Notes: generated from the letters alone by a model not told the origin. DNA of 12,114 nt from Pseudomonadota bacterium (GCA_018819165.1 JAHJQP010000178.1:1-12114), one strand, 5' to 3'. Shown: positions 1-8,869, numbered from the stretch's first letter. Numbers and translations are program-made.

Positions 1-128
1 AAATGATCCTGATTAAACAATACGCAAAAGACAAATGGGAACAATTCTGGAAAGAGAAACTGGGCATCAAAGGTTATTTCAACATTCAGATCCAAACCGT
101 CGAAATCAACCTTTGCCCCACCTTTTGA
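1..128 (+). CDS. C-terminal end of an unidentified protein (partial)
   Basis: An open frame runs in from the window edge (codons in phase with base 3) and ends at a TGA at 126-128. The visible tail is about 41 residues. It is rich in Lys, Trp and Glu (KDKWEQFWKEK) and then more hydrophobic, ending in NLCPTF. An ATG lies at base 3, but there is too little upstream sequence to see an RBS, so this is probably the end of a longer gene. It lies 27 bases before the heme-sensor gene on the same strand and could share its transcript. I do not recognise the family, and coding status rests only on the open frame and plausible composition. Confidence 0.4.
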   Translation, partial: MILIKQYAKDKWEQFWKEKLGIKGYFNIQIQTVEINLCPTF

Positions 129-155
129 ACGTTACCAATTTTTTGGGAGGGTATC

Positions 156-977
156 ATGTTCAAATCTTTGACCGCCCGGGCCATCATCCCGGTGACCGTC
201 TCCGTGACGGGTTTCGTCATTGTCTGCTGCATTCTTCTGTATGCGATCATGAAGACGGATATGATAAACGATGTGATCCGATACGAAACCAACCTGGCCC
301 AAACCATCGTCAAGTCCACCCGCTACGCCATGCGTCACGACGACCGGGAATCCTTGGGCAATATCATCAATAACATCGGCACCCAGGAGGGCGTGGAACA
401 CGTGCGCATCTTCAACAAGAGGGGGCTCATCATGTTTTCCAGCACCCCAGGTGAGGTGGGGAAGCTTCTGGACAAGAACGCCGCAGGCTGCATCGAGTGC
501 CACAGGGGGCCGGTTCCCGCCGCCACCCTGGGCGATATGCAGCAGGCCCGCCGGTTCTTCGACGAAAAGGGGAAAGACGTCATCGCCATTACCGCCCCCA
601 TCTACAACGAGCCGGCCTGCTATCAGGCCGCCTGTCATGTCCATAAGGCGGAACAGAAAATACTGGGCACCCTGGATATCGGTCTGTCCGCCGCGCCACT
701 GGTCAATAATCTTGCGGTCATGAGAAACCAGATGGTGATCTTCAGCGTCATGGTCCTGCTGGTCACGATCGGAGGCGTGGCTGCCCTGCTCAGGCGGTAT
801 GTTTTCATTCCGCTGAAATTGCTTGTCGAATTTACCGAGAGGACCATTCAGGGGATTGATCAGGAAATCCCCCCTGGTGGAACGGAAATTGAAAAACTTT
901 CAGGAAATATCAGAAGTATTGTCAGAGAGTTGAACAGCATCAGGCGGGAAAATGCAAAATGGAAGAAAGGGGAGTGA
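156..977 (+). CDS. Membrane-anchored periplasmic c-heme sensor protein ending in a HAMP-like segment
   Basis: This 273-aa protein has the layout of a bacterial transmembrane sensor. A first TM helix spans about residues 10-31, a periplasmic domain 32-190, a second TM helix 193-213, and a HAMP-like segment with a short coiled coil 214-265. The periplasmic domain carries a canonical heme-c site CIECH (112-116) and a second, spaced-out CYQAACH site (155-161, CX4CH). The stretch around the second site (PIYNEP, then C, then ILGTLDI) is a pattern I associate with redox-sensing domains of deltaproteobacterial histidine kinases and chemoreceptors. No kinase, cyclase or methyl-accepting domain follows, so any signal must pass to another protein. 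A good RBS (GGGAGG at 145-150) precedes the ATG. The end overlaps the start of the next gene. The heme-sensor assignment is a family-level inference; the ligand (redox state, NO, CO or O2) cannot be read from the sequence. Confidence 0.85.
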   Translation: MFKSLTARAIIPVTVSVTGFVIVCCILLYAIMKTDMINDVIRYETNLAQTIVKSTRYAMRHDDRESLGNIINNIGTQEGVEHVRIFNKRGLIMFSSTPGEVGKLLDKNAAGCIECHRGPVPAATLGDMQQARRFFDEKGKDVIAITAPIYNEPACYQAACHVHKAEQKILGTLDIGLSAAPLVNNLAVMRNQMVIFSVMVLLVTIGGVAALLRRYVFIPLKLLVEFTERTIQGIDQEIPPGGTEIEKLSGNIRSIVRELNSIRRENAKWKKGE

Positions 978-1498
978 ATCATCTGGAGGCCGAGGGGGTA
1001 GCGCCGGACTTCAGAGAAAAGCACGACCGACTCCGGAGGGAAACGCTCGCCAATATCCGTAAACTCCAGAGAAAGTTTACGATTGAGCTCCTGGCCGCCG
1101 CCCTTTTTCTTCTTCTGAGCATCGCGGCGCTGAGCGATTTTGCTTTTTTCCCCTCTTTTAATGAAAATATCAGGGCGGTTCTGGGCAGCCCACCTTCCGT
1201 AAACATGATCAGCTCCGTACTCCTCCTTTATATATTTTCCGCCATCCTCCTCATCCTGTCACGGATGATGAGCGGCTCCGGCAAATACGGCGGTATTGGC
1301 CATGTGGGTTATCTGGCCGGATTTTATTTTTTCTACCATTTTTCAGGTAAACTTCCGGAGAACTTCTGGGCCGTGTTTGCGGCCGGAGCTACCGTCCTTG
1401 GGCTGGAGGGCTACCATCTGTGGATATATTGTTCGGAAGAGATCGAAAGGGAACGGGAAGTATTGGCGTTCCTCGCCGGCAGACCGGCAGGGCAGTAG
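959..1498 (+). CDS. Hypothetical four-helix inner-membrane protein
   Basis: This 179-aa protein has a charged cytoplasmic-type N-terminus (about 1-40, rich in Arg, Lys and Glu), four hydrophobic segments at about 41-65, 82-103, 113-129 and 134-157, and a charged, Glu/Arg-rich C-terminal tail. It contains aromatic and His-bearing helix ends (GFYFFYHFSG, EGYHLWIYC) but no CXXCH and no recognised catalytic motif. The frame overlaps the heme-sensor gene by 19 bases if it starts at ATG 959. A GTG at 974, overlapping the upstream TGA by four bases, is an alternative start with purine-rich sequence just before it. The overlap implies translational coupling and a shared job. Similar small membrane proteins occur beside quinol/cytochrome complexes in Geobacter-type bacteria, but that link is from memory and uncertain. 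No function is assigned. Confidence 0.75.
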   Translation: MEERGVNHLEAEGVAPDFREKHDRLRRETLANIRKLQRKFTIELLAAALFLLLSIAALSDFAFFPSFNENIRAVLGSPPSVNMISSVLLLYIFSAILLILSRMMSGSGKYGGIGHVGYLAGFYFFYHFSGKLPENFWAVFAAGATVLGLEGYHLWIYCSEEIEREREVLAFLAGRPAGQ

Positions 1499-1559
1499 GA
1501 TGGAGAAGGAAATGGATGACTCAACCTCCCGCCCTGAATTATAAACGAAAGAGGAAGAT

Positions 1560-2258
1560 CTATTTGGCTAATATTTCAACCTTTGCCCTTGCGTTGAGCT
1601 CATTCACCCAGGCATCCTTGGTTAAGCCTTTTTCCTGCGCGCCCTTGGCGATCAGTCTGGCAATCAAGAACTCATTTTCAATCCGCTTTTCGAAGTTAGC
1701 TATACTCATGGCGTGGTTTTTCAGAAAATCCTCAAAATCCTTGTCGGAAAACTTCATCCCTTTTTTTATGGCAGCAATTCTCTCAGCGATCTCCTGCGGA
1801 GACACGGTGATCTTTTCCTTTACCGCCTCGGTTACAAGTACTTTATCCTGAATCAGGGTCTGCAGGATCTGCCTTCTCATATCCGCCAGGGTCGCTTTGC
1901 CCTCAGGGCTGGAGGAATCCAGCTTGCCGCTTTGCCCGTACATTTTTTTATAGACTTCAAGTTTCCGGTCCACTTCCGCTGTGGATATCTTTTCCCCGTT
2001 GACGATGGCCGCCGTCGAACCGCCCTTGACGGGGTTCGGCAGCAGGCCTGAATACATCAACAGGGCCGTGCCTCCCACCACCACCAGAAAAACGGCGAGA
2101 ATGGCATAGATGTTCTTGCTGCCGCGCTTCTCCTCCTGAGGCAAGGGTCCTTCCGGCATGGGTTTCCCCTCATCACTTACCTCCTTGCCGCATTCTCCGC
2201 AAACCGCGACCCCCCTTCCCAGCGGGCTACCGCAGTGGGGACATTCCAGTTTTTCCAT
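1560..2258 (-). CDS. Zinc-ribbon, single-TM, SurA-N-like chaperone domain protein
   Basis: This 232-aa protein has three parts. An N-terminal zinc ribbon has paired cysteines at C6/C9 (CPHCG) and C20/C23 (CGECG). An acidic and Pro-rich linker leads to one TM helix at about 49-70. The C-terminal part (82-232) resembles the N-terminal chaperone domain of SurA/PrsA-type foldases: it opens with AIVNGEKISTAEVD, continues with a helical ILQTLIQDKVLVTEA segment, and ends with WVNELNARAKVEI. No parvulin rotamase domain is present, so a chaperone or docking role is more likely than prolyl isomerisation. The topology implied is zinc ribbon in the cytoplasm and SurA-like domain in the periplasm. An RBS (GGGAGA read on the minus strand) supports the ATG at 2258. 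It lies downstream of the cytochrome gene but beyond that gene's terminator. It converges on the membrane-protein gene, with a 61-base gap at 1499-1559 holding no clear terminator. Confidence 0.85.
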   Translation of the reverse strand: MEKLECPHCGSPLGRGVAVCGECGKEVSDEGKPMPEGPLPQEEKRGSKNIYAILAVFLVVVGGTALLMYSGLLPNPVKGGSTAAIVNGEKISTAEVDRKLEVYKKMYGQSGKLDSSSPEGKATLADMRRQILQTLIQDKVLVTEAVKEKITVSPQEIAERIAAIKKGMKFSDKDFEDFLKNHAMSIANFEKRIENEFLIARLIAKGAQEKGLTKDAWVNELNARAKVEILAK

Positions 2259-2330
2259 TTTTCTCCCTCATGTTTTATTCATGAAAACTGCTGCGACGTA
2301 TGCCACATGAGAAGAATAAAGTAAAGCGAA

Positions 2331-2370
2331 AATAAAAAAACCGGCGTTGAGCCTCCGCCCAACGCCGGTT
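2331..2370 (-). terminator. Intrinsic terminator of the triheme cytochrome gene
   Basis: A perfect 11-bp inverted repeat (2339-2349 with 2360-2370, AACCGGCGTTG against its complement) encloses a 10-base loop. On the minus strand the stem is followed by seven T residues and then ATT. It begins 25 bases past the cytochrome stop codon, the classic position and form of a rho-independent terminator. The zinc-ribbon/SurA gene lies beyond it, so that gene needs its own promoter or read-through. Confidence 0.9.
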
Positions 2371-2395
2371 TGAATTCAACAGCCTCTCAAGAAAA

Positions 2396-2713
2396 CTACT
2401 TCTTGTGGCATTTGGCGCAATCGGCTTCGGCCTTCATGCCGAAGGTCTTCTTGCCGTCGTGGCAGGCCGCGCATAACTTGTCTCCGTTATGTTCCGCCTT
2501 GGTGATCTTCGCTTCTTTCTTCCTGCTGAAGATCTTCGTGTGGCAGTCGGTGCATTTCAGGTCTTTCCCCTTGTGATAGGCATGACCGAAGAGGACGGCT
2601 CCCGCAGTGCCGCCGTCATATTTTACGTCTTTTTGAGCGAAGGCCACACCAGCGAGCGCAAAGCACGCGATACAGATGCTGACGATCAAAATCCTCCCGA
2701 ATTTGTTACCCAC
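2396..2713 (-). CDS. Periplasmic triheme c7-type cytochrome
   Basis: This is a 105-aa electron-transfer protein. The signal peptide (residues 1-26) has a hydrophobic core and an AFA cleavage site before Q27. The mature part holds exactly three heme-c motifs: CTDCH (54-58), CAACH (81-85) and CAKCH (99-103). The only other histidines are H44, H47 and H75, just enough for all three hemes to be bis-His, low-spin and low-potential. This matches the cytochrome c7/triheme family, whose members shuttle electrons across the periplasm in metal- and sulfur-reducing Desulfobacterota. It is rich in Lys, as c7 proteins are. The start is GTG, chosen because a full AAGGAGGTGA RBS sits a few bases upstream and the signal peptide begins there. 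Its physiological partner is unknown. The heme sensor on the other strand may share the redox theme, but that is only proximity. Confidence 0.95.
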   Translation of the reverse strand: MGNKFGRILIVSICIACFALAGVAFAQKDVKYDGGTAGAVLFGHAYHKGKDLKCTDCHTKIFSRKKEAKITKAEHNGDKLCAACHDGKKTFGMKAEADCAKCHKK

Positions 2714-2717
2714 TTTC

Positions 2718-2727
2718 TCACCTCCTT
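2718..2727 (-). promoter_or_regulatory. Exceptionally strong ribosome binding site fixing a GTG start
   Basis: Read on the minus strand this is AAGGAGGTGA, a ten-base match to the complement of the 16S rRNA 3' end, four bases before GTG 2713. It decides the non-ATG start of the cytochrome gene and suggests high expression. Confidence 0.85.
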
Positions 2728-2793
2728 CCCGTCAATATTTTATTATTTAGGCCGCTGCATTTACGGCGCTCAAGTGACCTTTTTTCGGGGGGG

Positions 2794-2822
2794 AGTTTAT
2801 CCTCAAGGGAGAGATTTGTCAA
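2794..2822 (-). promoter_or_regulatory. Sigma70-type promoter of the cytochrome gene
   Basis: On the minus strand there is a perfect -35 TTGACA (2817-2822), a 17-base spacer, and -10 TAAACT (2794-2799, four of six consensus bases). Transcription would start near 2787, giving a leader of about 70 bases that ends in the strong RBS. No operator palindrome was recognised in it. Confidence 0.6.
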
Positions 2823-2832
2823 GAAAAATCGA

Positions 2833-2861
2833 TTGAAAAAGGAGCTTTTTTTCTTTACTTT
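2833..2861 (+). promoter_or_regulatory. Possible promoter of the thioesterase gene
   Basis: TTGAAA (2833-2838), a 17-base spacer and TACTTT (2856-2861) on the plus strand make a weak sigma70-like pair. It is back to back with the cytochrome promoter in the divergent gap 2714-2937. The -10 box matches only half the consensus, so this is tentative. Confidence 0.25.
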
Positions 2862-2924
2862 CCCCCGAGAGGATGCTGAAATGTCATAATGTTTTCCGGA
2901 GCGATTCCGGACGGGATGCTAAAT

Positions 2925-2931
2925 GGAGGAG
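2925..2931 (+). promoter_or_regulatory. RBS deciding the thioesterase start
   Basis: GGAGGAG lies six bases before ATG 2938. It overlaps the alternative ATG 2923, which has no RBS of its own, so translation most likely starts at 2938. Confidence 0.6.
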
Positions 2932-2937
2932 CAGAAC

Positions 2938-3354
2938 ATGGAGCAGGAGATCACATCTGAGGCGCTGAAGTCATTTTTCCGCAAAGACCTCTTTGCGGAA
3001 TTCGTTGGTATCGAACTTCTGAAGGCGGGCGACGGCCGGGCAACGGCCCGCCTCAAGCTCCGGGATCATCACCGAAACGGCCTCGGTCTTGTTCATGGCG
3101 GCGCCATCTTCACCCTGGCGGATCTGGCTTTCGCGGCGGCCGTCAATTCCCGGGGGAGGGCCGCCGTGGCTATCCACTGCTCGATCTCGTACCTCAAAGC
3201 GGTGCAGGGGGATCTTCTCCTCGCCGAGGCCGAGGAGGTCTCCTGCGGTCCCAAGATCGCTGCCTACACCATCCGGATCACCGACGACTCGGGGGAGATG
3301 ATCTCCCTCTTCGAGGGGATGGCCTACCGGAAGGGGGAGCGCTGGAATCCTTGA
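2938..3354 (+). CDS. PaaI-family hotdog-fold acyl-CoA thioesterase
   Basis: This hotdog-fold protein is about 138 aa, the usual length for the PaaI/YbgC-like thioesterase group that hydrolyses acyl- or aryl-CoA thioesters in the cytoplasm. The signature stretch is HHRNGLGLVHGGAIFTLADL, with Asn, the HGG turn and the TLAD helix expected at the active site, followed by a strand SISYLKAVQGDLL. The start at ATG 2938 is preferred because GGAGGAG (2925-2931) lies six bases before it. An in-frame ATG at 2923 would add five residues but has no RBS. The gene lies upstream of glgA, but a 211-base gap and a hairpin separate them, so a shared function is doubtful. The substrate cannot be told; phenylacetate or benzoate pathway CoA esters are typical for the family. 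Confidence 0.9.
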   Translation: MEQEITSEALKSFFRKDLFAEFVGIELLKAGDGRATARLKLRDHHRNGLGLVHGGAIFTLADLAFAAAVNSRGRAAVAIHCSISYLKAVQGDLLLAEAEEVSCGPKIAAYTIRITDDSGEMISLFEGMAYRKGERWNP

Positions 3355-3524
3355 GGATGGTTTCCCCCGTGCCGCGCGTACCGGATCACGGATCGCCCAT
3401 ATCCGCGGCTACCTGCCGGAGGCGCTCCGCTACTACAAGAGCGGCGGATAGATCACGGTTTCCTATCAGGATGAAGCGGGCGGGGGGAGGCGAGGCGGGT
3501 GCGTGCCCGCGTATGAAGAAGGCA

Positions 3525-3551
3525 CCCCGGTGCGGGGTGACCGCACCGGGG
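3525..3551 (+). other. Perfect 11-bp hairpin just before the glgA RBS
   Basis: CCCCGGTGCGG (3525-3535) pairs with its exact complement at 3541-3551 around a five-base GGTGA loop. No T run follows, so it is not an intrinsic terminator. It ends only a few bases before the purine-rich glgA RBS (3555-3565). The rest of the 3355-3524 gap shows no convincing gene or promoter. The hairpin may protect the mRNA 5' end, mark a processing site, or tune glgA translation. Confidence 0.5.
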
Positions 3552-3565
3552 ACTGAGGGAGGGAG

Positions 3566-5059
3566 ATGAAACGAACGAATAACATCCTCATTATGGCGTC
3601 GGAAATGCACCCCTATGCCAAGGTGGGAGGACTGGGGGACGTCGTGTCGTCCCTGTCCGCCGCGCTGAAGAAGTTGGACAATGACGTCCGCGTGGCGATT
3701 CCCCGGTACGGCGTGATCGACGTCGATCGCTTCAATGCCCGGATATGCCTCCCGATCATGGGGGTATGGATGGGCGGCGTGCAGGAGTGGTGCTCGGTTT
3801 GGCAGACCGCCTCCGAGGCCGGCGTGCCTGTGTATCTGATCGAGTATCATGAATATTTCCAACGGCCCGGGCTGTACCACGACGCATCGATGAGAGACTA
3901 CGCGGACAACCCGATGCGTTTCGGGTTTTTCACCCGCGCCGCCCTGCAGCTCTGCCGGGAGATCGGCTTCAGGCCGGATGTCGTCCACGCCAACGACTGG
4001 CAGACCGCCCTGGCGCCCGCCTACCTGAAAATCTGGCATCATGCCGACCCCGTTCTGGGCAGCGCGGCGTCGGCACTCACCATCCATAACGCGGCATATC
4101 AGGGAATCTACCCCGGCAGCCATTGCGGGTACCTGGGCCTGGAGCGCAGGCATTTCGCGGACGACGGGTTCGACGCGTCGGGCAGCATCAATTTTCTCCA
4201 GGCGGGCCTCCGTTTCGCCGACGTCGTGACGGCGGTGAGCCCCTCGTTCGCCCGGGACATGACGGCGCCGCTCGGCGGTTTCGGCCTGTCAGCGGATCTC
4301 GCCCGGCGGGCCGACGATCTTGTGGGTATCCTCAACGGCATCGACAATTCCCTGTGGGACCCTGGGCGCGACCCCCTCCTTCCTGCCCGGTACGGTCCGG
4401 GAAACCTGGAGGGGAAGCGGGCGTGCAAACGGCGCCTCCAGGAGGTGTTCGGCCTGTCGCAGGACGACCATATCCCCGTCATCGGTGCGATCGGACGGTT
4501 CGTAGAGCAGAAGGGCTTCCACATCATCGCACAGGCGATCGAGGAGATCCTGCGGAACATGCACGTGCAGTTCGTGATTCTGGGATCCGGTGAAGAGGAA
4601 CTCCAGCGGTATTTCGCGGAGCTCCCCGCCCGGTATGGCGGGCGGGCCGGCTCCTTCATTGGTTTCGACGACCGCCGCGCGCACCTCATCGAGGCGGGGT
4701 GCGATTTTTTCCTGATGCCGTCGCTGTTTGAGCCGTGCGGCCTCAACCAGATGTACTCCCAGCGGTACGGCACCCTTCCCATCGTCCACGCGACCGGGGG
4801 GCTCGACGACACGGTGGACAATTATAACGAGGCGACCGGCGAGGGGACGGGGTTTAAATTCCGGGAGCCGTCCCCCCTCGCCCTGTACTACACGGTGGGA
4901 TGGGCCGTGAGCACCTATTACGACCGCCCCGATCACCTGCGCAGGATGATCGGGGCGGCCATGGCGCGGGACTTCTCCTGGAAAAGGAGCGCCGCGGACT
5001 ATGAGACAGTCTACGGCCGGGCCATCGCAAACCGGAAGAAATCCGACGAAAAGGGCTGA
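3566..5059 (+). CDS. glgA: Glycogen synthase (GT5, ADP-glucose type)
   Basis: This 497-aa protein is full length for bacterial GlgA, which transfers glucose from ADP-glucose to the growing alpha-1,4-glucan in the cytoplasm. The N-terminal domain carries the nucleotide-sugar motif KVGGLGD (19-25), the HANDWQ segment (141-146), LTIHNAAYQG (171-180) and NGID (257-260). The C-terminal Rossmann domain has the catalytic Arg and Lys of GRFVEQKG (R311, K316) and the EPCGLNQMYSQRYG signature (E389 on), then the ATGGLDDTV loop. A GAGGGAGGGAG RBS directly precedes the ATG. No glgB, glgC or glgP is visible, so the gene stands alone here. UDP-glucose use is possible in some lineages and cannot be excluded from sequence alone. 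It converges on clpA, with about 75 bases between the stop codons and no obvious terminator. Confidence 0.97.
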   Translation: MKRTNNILIMASEMHPYAKVGGLGDVVSSLSAALKKLDNDVRVAIPRYGVIDVDRFNARICLPIMGVWMGGVQEWCSVWQTASEAGVPVYLIEYHEYFQRPGLYHDASMRDYADNPMRFGFFTRAALQLCREIGFRPDVVHANDWQTALAPAYLKIWHHADPVLGSAASALTIHNAAYQGIYPGSHCGYLGLERRHFADDGFDASGSINFLQAGLRFADVVTAVSPSFARDMTAPLGGFGLSADLARRADDLVGILNGIDNSLWDPGRDPLLPARYGPGNLEGKRACKRRLQEVFGLSQDDHIPVIGAIGRFVEQKGFHIIAQAIEEILRNMHVQFVILGSGEEELQRYFAELPARYGGRAGSFIGFDDRRAHLIEAGCDFFLMPSLFEPCGLNQMYSQRYGTLPIVHATGGLDDTVDNYNEATGEGTGFKFREPSPLALYYTVGWAVSTYYDRPDHLRRMIGAAMARDFSWKRSAADYETVYGRAIANRKKSDEKG

Positions 5060-5076
5060 AAACGTTGGAGGGTTTC

Positions 5077-5133
5077 GTGACGGAGCGACTCTTTCAGAAG
5101 GGTGCGGAACGTGCGGCGGGGAAAACGATCGCC

Positions 5134-5148
<15 letters not shown>
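5077..5148 (+). CDS. Very short open frame after glgA with a good RBS (doubtful)
   Basis: Seventeen bases past the glgA stop, GGAGG with good spacing leads to a GTG at 5077 and a 23-codon frame ending in TAG at 5146-5148, which overlaps the last codons of clpA on the other strand. The peptide is basic and has no recognisable family. It may be the 5' remnant of a gene that once followed glgA before clpSA came to lie there, or a chance frame. Confidence 0.15.
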
Positions 5149-7404
<2,256 letters not shown>

Positions 7405-7429
7405 AATCCTTTATCCCCTCTGAAGGACG

Positions 7430-7741
7430 TCATGCCTCCTCCAGGGAACACTTCAACGGGAATTCCCGCCGCATCGCCAGCTCGTGGACCTGGGCGACTT
7501 TTGTGGCCGCAATGTCGTAGGTATAGACCCCGCAGATCCCTTTCCCTTTTTTATGGACGTCGAGCATGATCTGCATCGCCTCCGCCGCCGGCTTGTGAAA
7601 AACGGAGATGAGGACGACGATCACGAAGTCCATCGTCGTGTAATCGTCGTTGTGCAGGATCACCCGGTACATCTTCGGTTCCCGGATCTCCTGGTCTGTT
7701 TTCGTGCCGGTTTCCGACAGGATCCCAGGTTTTGGCGTCAT
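7430..7741 (-). CDS. clpS: ClpS, N-degron adaptor of ClpAP
   Basis: This is a 103-aa adaptor of normal ClpS length. It binds proteins with destabilising N-terminal residues and delivers them to the ClpA N-domain. A variable N-terminal tail of about 24 residues precedes YRVILHNDDYTTMDFV, where N31, D32 and D33 form part of the alpha-amino pocket. Further on, VHKKGKGICGVYT holds H63, the counterpart of the E. coli pocket histidine, and the family CGVYT motif. The end TKVAQVHELA is also typical. The ATG at 7741 is chosen for tail length; the RBS is weak. It is the first gene of the clpS-clpA operon, with a near-consensus promoter about 60 bases upstream. Confidence 0.96.
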   Translation of the reverse strand: MTPKPGILSETGTKTDQEIREPKMYRVILHNDDYTTMDFVIVVLISVFHKPAAEAMQIMLDVHKKGKGICGVYTYDIAATKVAQVHELAMRREFPLKCSLEEA

Positions 7742-7797
7742 GGATATCCCATCTCCAAGAGCATCTTATTGCCGGCATCCGTTTCCGCCGCGACTAT

Positions 7798-7826
7798 AAT
7801 ATAAACAATGGGAGGGCGCGTGTCAA
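7798..7826 (-). promoter_or_regulatory. Strong sigma70 promoter of clpS-clpA
   Basis: On the minus strand there is a perfect TTGACA (7821-7826), an exact 17-base spacer, and TATATT (7798-7803, five of six). The start point would be near 7790, about 50 bases before the clpS ATG. This is a housekeeping-type promoter in the 138-base gap between clpS and the transglycosylase gene; nothing else is evident in that gap. Confidence 0.75.
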
Positions 7827-7879
7827 TGAAAAGCGGCCGGCGGGCGAAGGGGGTGGTTCCGTCCGGTTCAGGGCCGCGT

Positions 7880-8851
7880 TTATTTCCGGTTCCGCAGTTT
7901 ATCGGCCACGGCCAGGACTGTGTTCGCATAGATCGTGCTGTGGTTGTAAGTTAGGATGATCCTGTGCTGGCTCTTGCGGTCCATATCCTTGCGCCATCCA
8001 TGTTGGCGCAGGTAGTTGGCGATGCTGTAGAGGGCGTCGGGTTTGGCGAAGAGGTCGATGCGGCCGTCCTGATCGGCGTCCACGCCGTAGAAGAAGACGT
8101 TGGAGGGCATGAACTGGGGCAGGCCGATCGCTCCGTAGATCGATCCGCGGATGGTCATCGGATCCAAACTGTACCGATCGGTCAGGCGGAGCAGGGCCTT
8201 TAGCTCGCTGTAGGCCCAGTCGGCCTTCTCCCGGCAGCGGCGGCGGGCATACTCCCAGTTGTCCGGTGTGATCAGGGAGCTGCTCAGGTAGGGACGGATG
8301 GCCTCCAGATCGGTGTAGAGGGCCATGCTGGCGAGCCTGTTGAAGACGAGTCGGCTGCCGGTGTTCTCTCCGAGATGGGTTTCTACCAGGAGGATTGAAA
8401 CGACGATCTCCTTCGGCACGCCGTAACGGGCGTCGATTTCCTTCAGGACGGCTATGTTCTCGCGGGCGTAGGAATGCGCGCGGGCGACCATCCAGCTGGT
8501 GAGATAGGTCTTGTAGACGGCGTTCTTCATCCTGGCGGCGAGAGAGTCGGAAACAGGGGACCGGCTTTGGATCAGGCTTTTGAGCTTTCCGGCCATCGCA
8601 TCGGGCTCAAAACGGACCTCCGGTCGGGTGAAGAGTGTCTCCAACACCTGGCGCTCGAAACCGTCAGCGGCCAGGCGTTCGACTAGCGGGTTCCAATCGG
8701 CGGCCGCCGATTGGACCTGGGCAAGCAGGAGGAAAAAAAGAAGGCCGGAAAACCGGATGCGTCCCCGGCCCCTGCGGGCGGGTCGGGGGGGGTCTCCGGT
8801 TGGGGCGGGTTGCATTCGGGGATTCATGGCATTCTCATAAAAATACCGCAT
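7880..8851 (-). CDS. Lytic murein transglycosylase, MltB/Slt35 type (GH103)
   Basis: This 323-aa exported enzyme cleaves the MurNAc-GlcNAc bond of peptidoglycan with 1,6-anhydro ring formation. A long basic N-terminus leads to a hydrophobic core (about 35-48) and a likely signal-peptidase site near QSAAA (47-51). The catalytic region reads GVPKEIVVSILLVETHLGEN (144-163), with E157 the expected single catalytic Glu. The family motif YGAIGLPQFMPSN (239-251) follows, then DADQDGRIDLF (258-268), which lines up with the EF-hand calcium loop of Slt35, then SIANYLRQHGW. No lipobox Cys is seen, so it is probably soluble and periplasmic. ATG 8851 is used; in-frame ATGs at residues 9 and 13 would give a shorter signal peptide and cannot be excluded. 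It lies downstream of and co-oriented with the broken L,D-transpeptidase, so both act on peptidoglycan. Confidence 0.93.
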   Translation of the reverse strand: MRYFYENAMNPRMQPAPTGDPPRPARRGRGRIRFSGLLFFLLLAQVQSAAADWNPLVERLAADGFERQVLETLFTRPEVRFEPDAMAGKLKSLIQSRSPVSDSLAARMKNAVYKTYLTSWMVARAHSYARENIAVLKEIDARYGVPKEIVVSILLVETHLGENTGSRLVFNRLASMALYTDLEAIRPYLSSSLITPDNWEYARRRCREKADWAYSELKALLRLTDRYSLDPMTIRGSIYGAIGLPQFMPSNVFFYGVDADQDGRIDLFAKPDALYSIANYLRQHGWRKDMDRKSQHRIILTYNHSTIYANTVLAVADKLRNRK

Positions 8852-8869
8852 GTTTCGCCCCGAATTCGC

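Noticed and set aside
1500..1544. 14-codon frame starting right after the membrane-protein stop
   Set aside because: It is too short, has no clear RBS, and its peptide has no features; it lies in a convergent gap.
2286..2324. Plus-strand stretch reading CDVCHM, a heme-c-like motif, then a stop
   Set aside because: There is no start, RBS or long open frame. It lies in the leader of the minus-strand zinc-ribbon gene, and one CXXCH in a short frame is expected by chance.
3383..3451. Protein-like frame GSRIAHIRGYLPEALRYYKSGG-type tail after the thioesterase
   Set aside because: It has no start codon or RBS and is open for only some 50 codons overlapping the thioesterase end; too short to call a gene remnant.
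3386..4153. Long open frame on the minus strand across the glgA 5' half
   Set aside because: It lies opposite a clear glgA with all family motifs; the translation is Gly/Pro/His-rich and lacks domains. It is a GC-rich antisense shadow.
7833..7877. GCGGCC/GGCCGC inverted repeat considered as a terminator for the transglycosylase gene
   Set aside because: The stem is only six base pairs with a loop over 30 bases, and only four T residues follow it on the minus strand.
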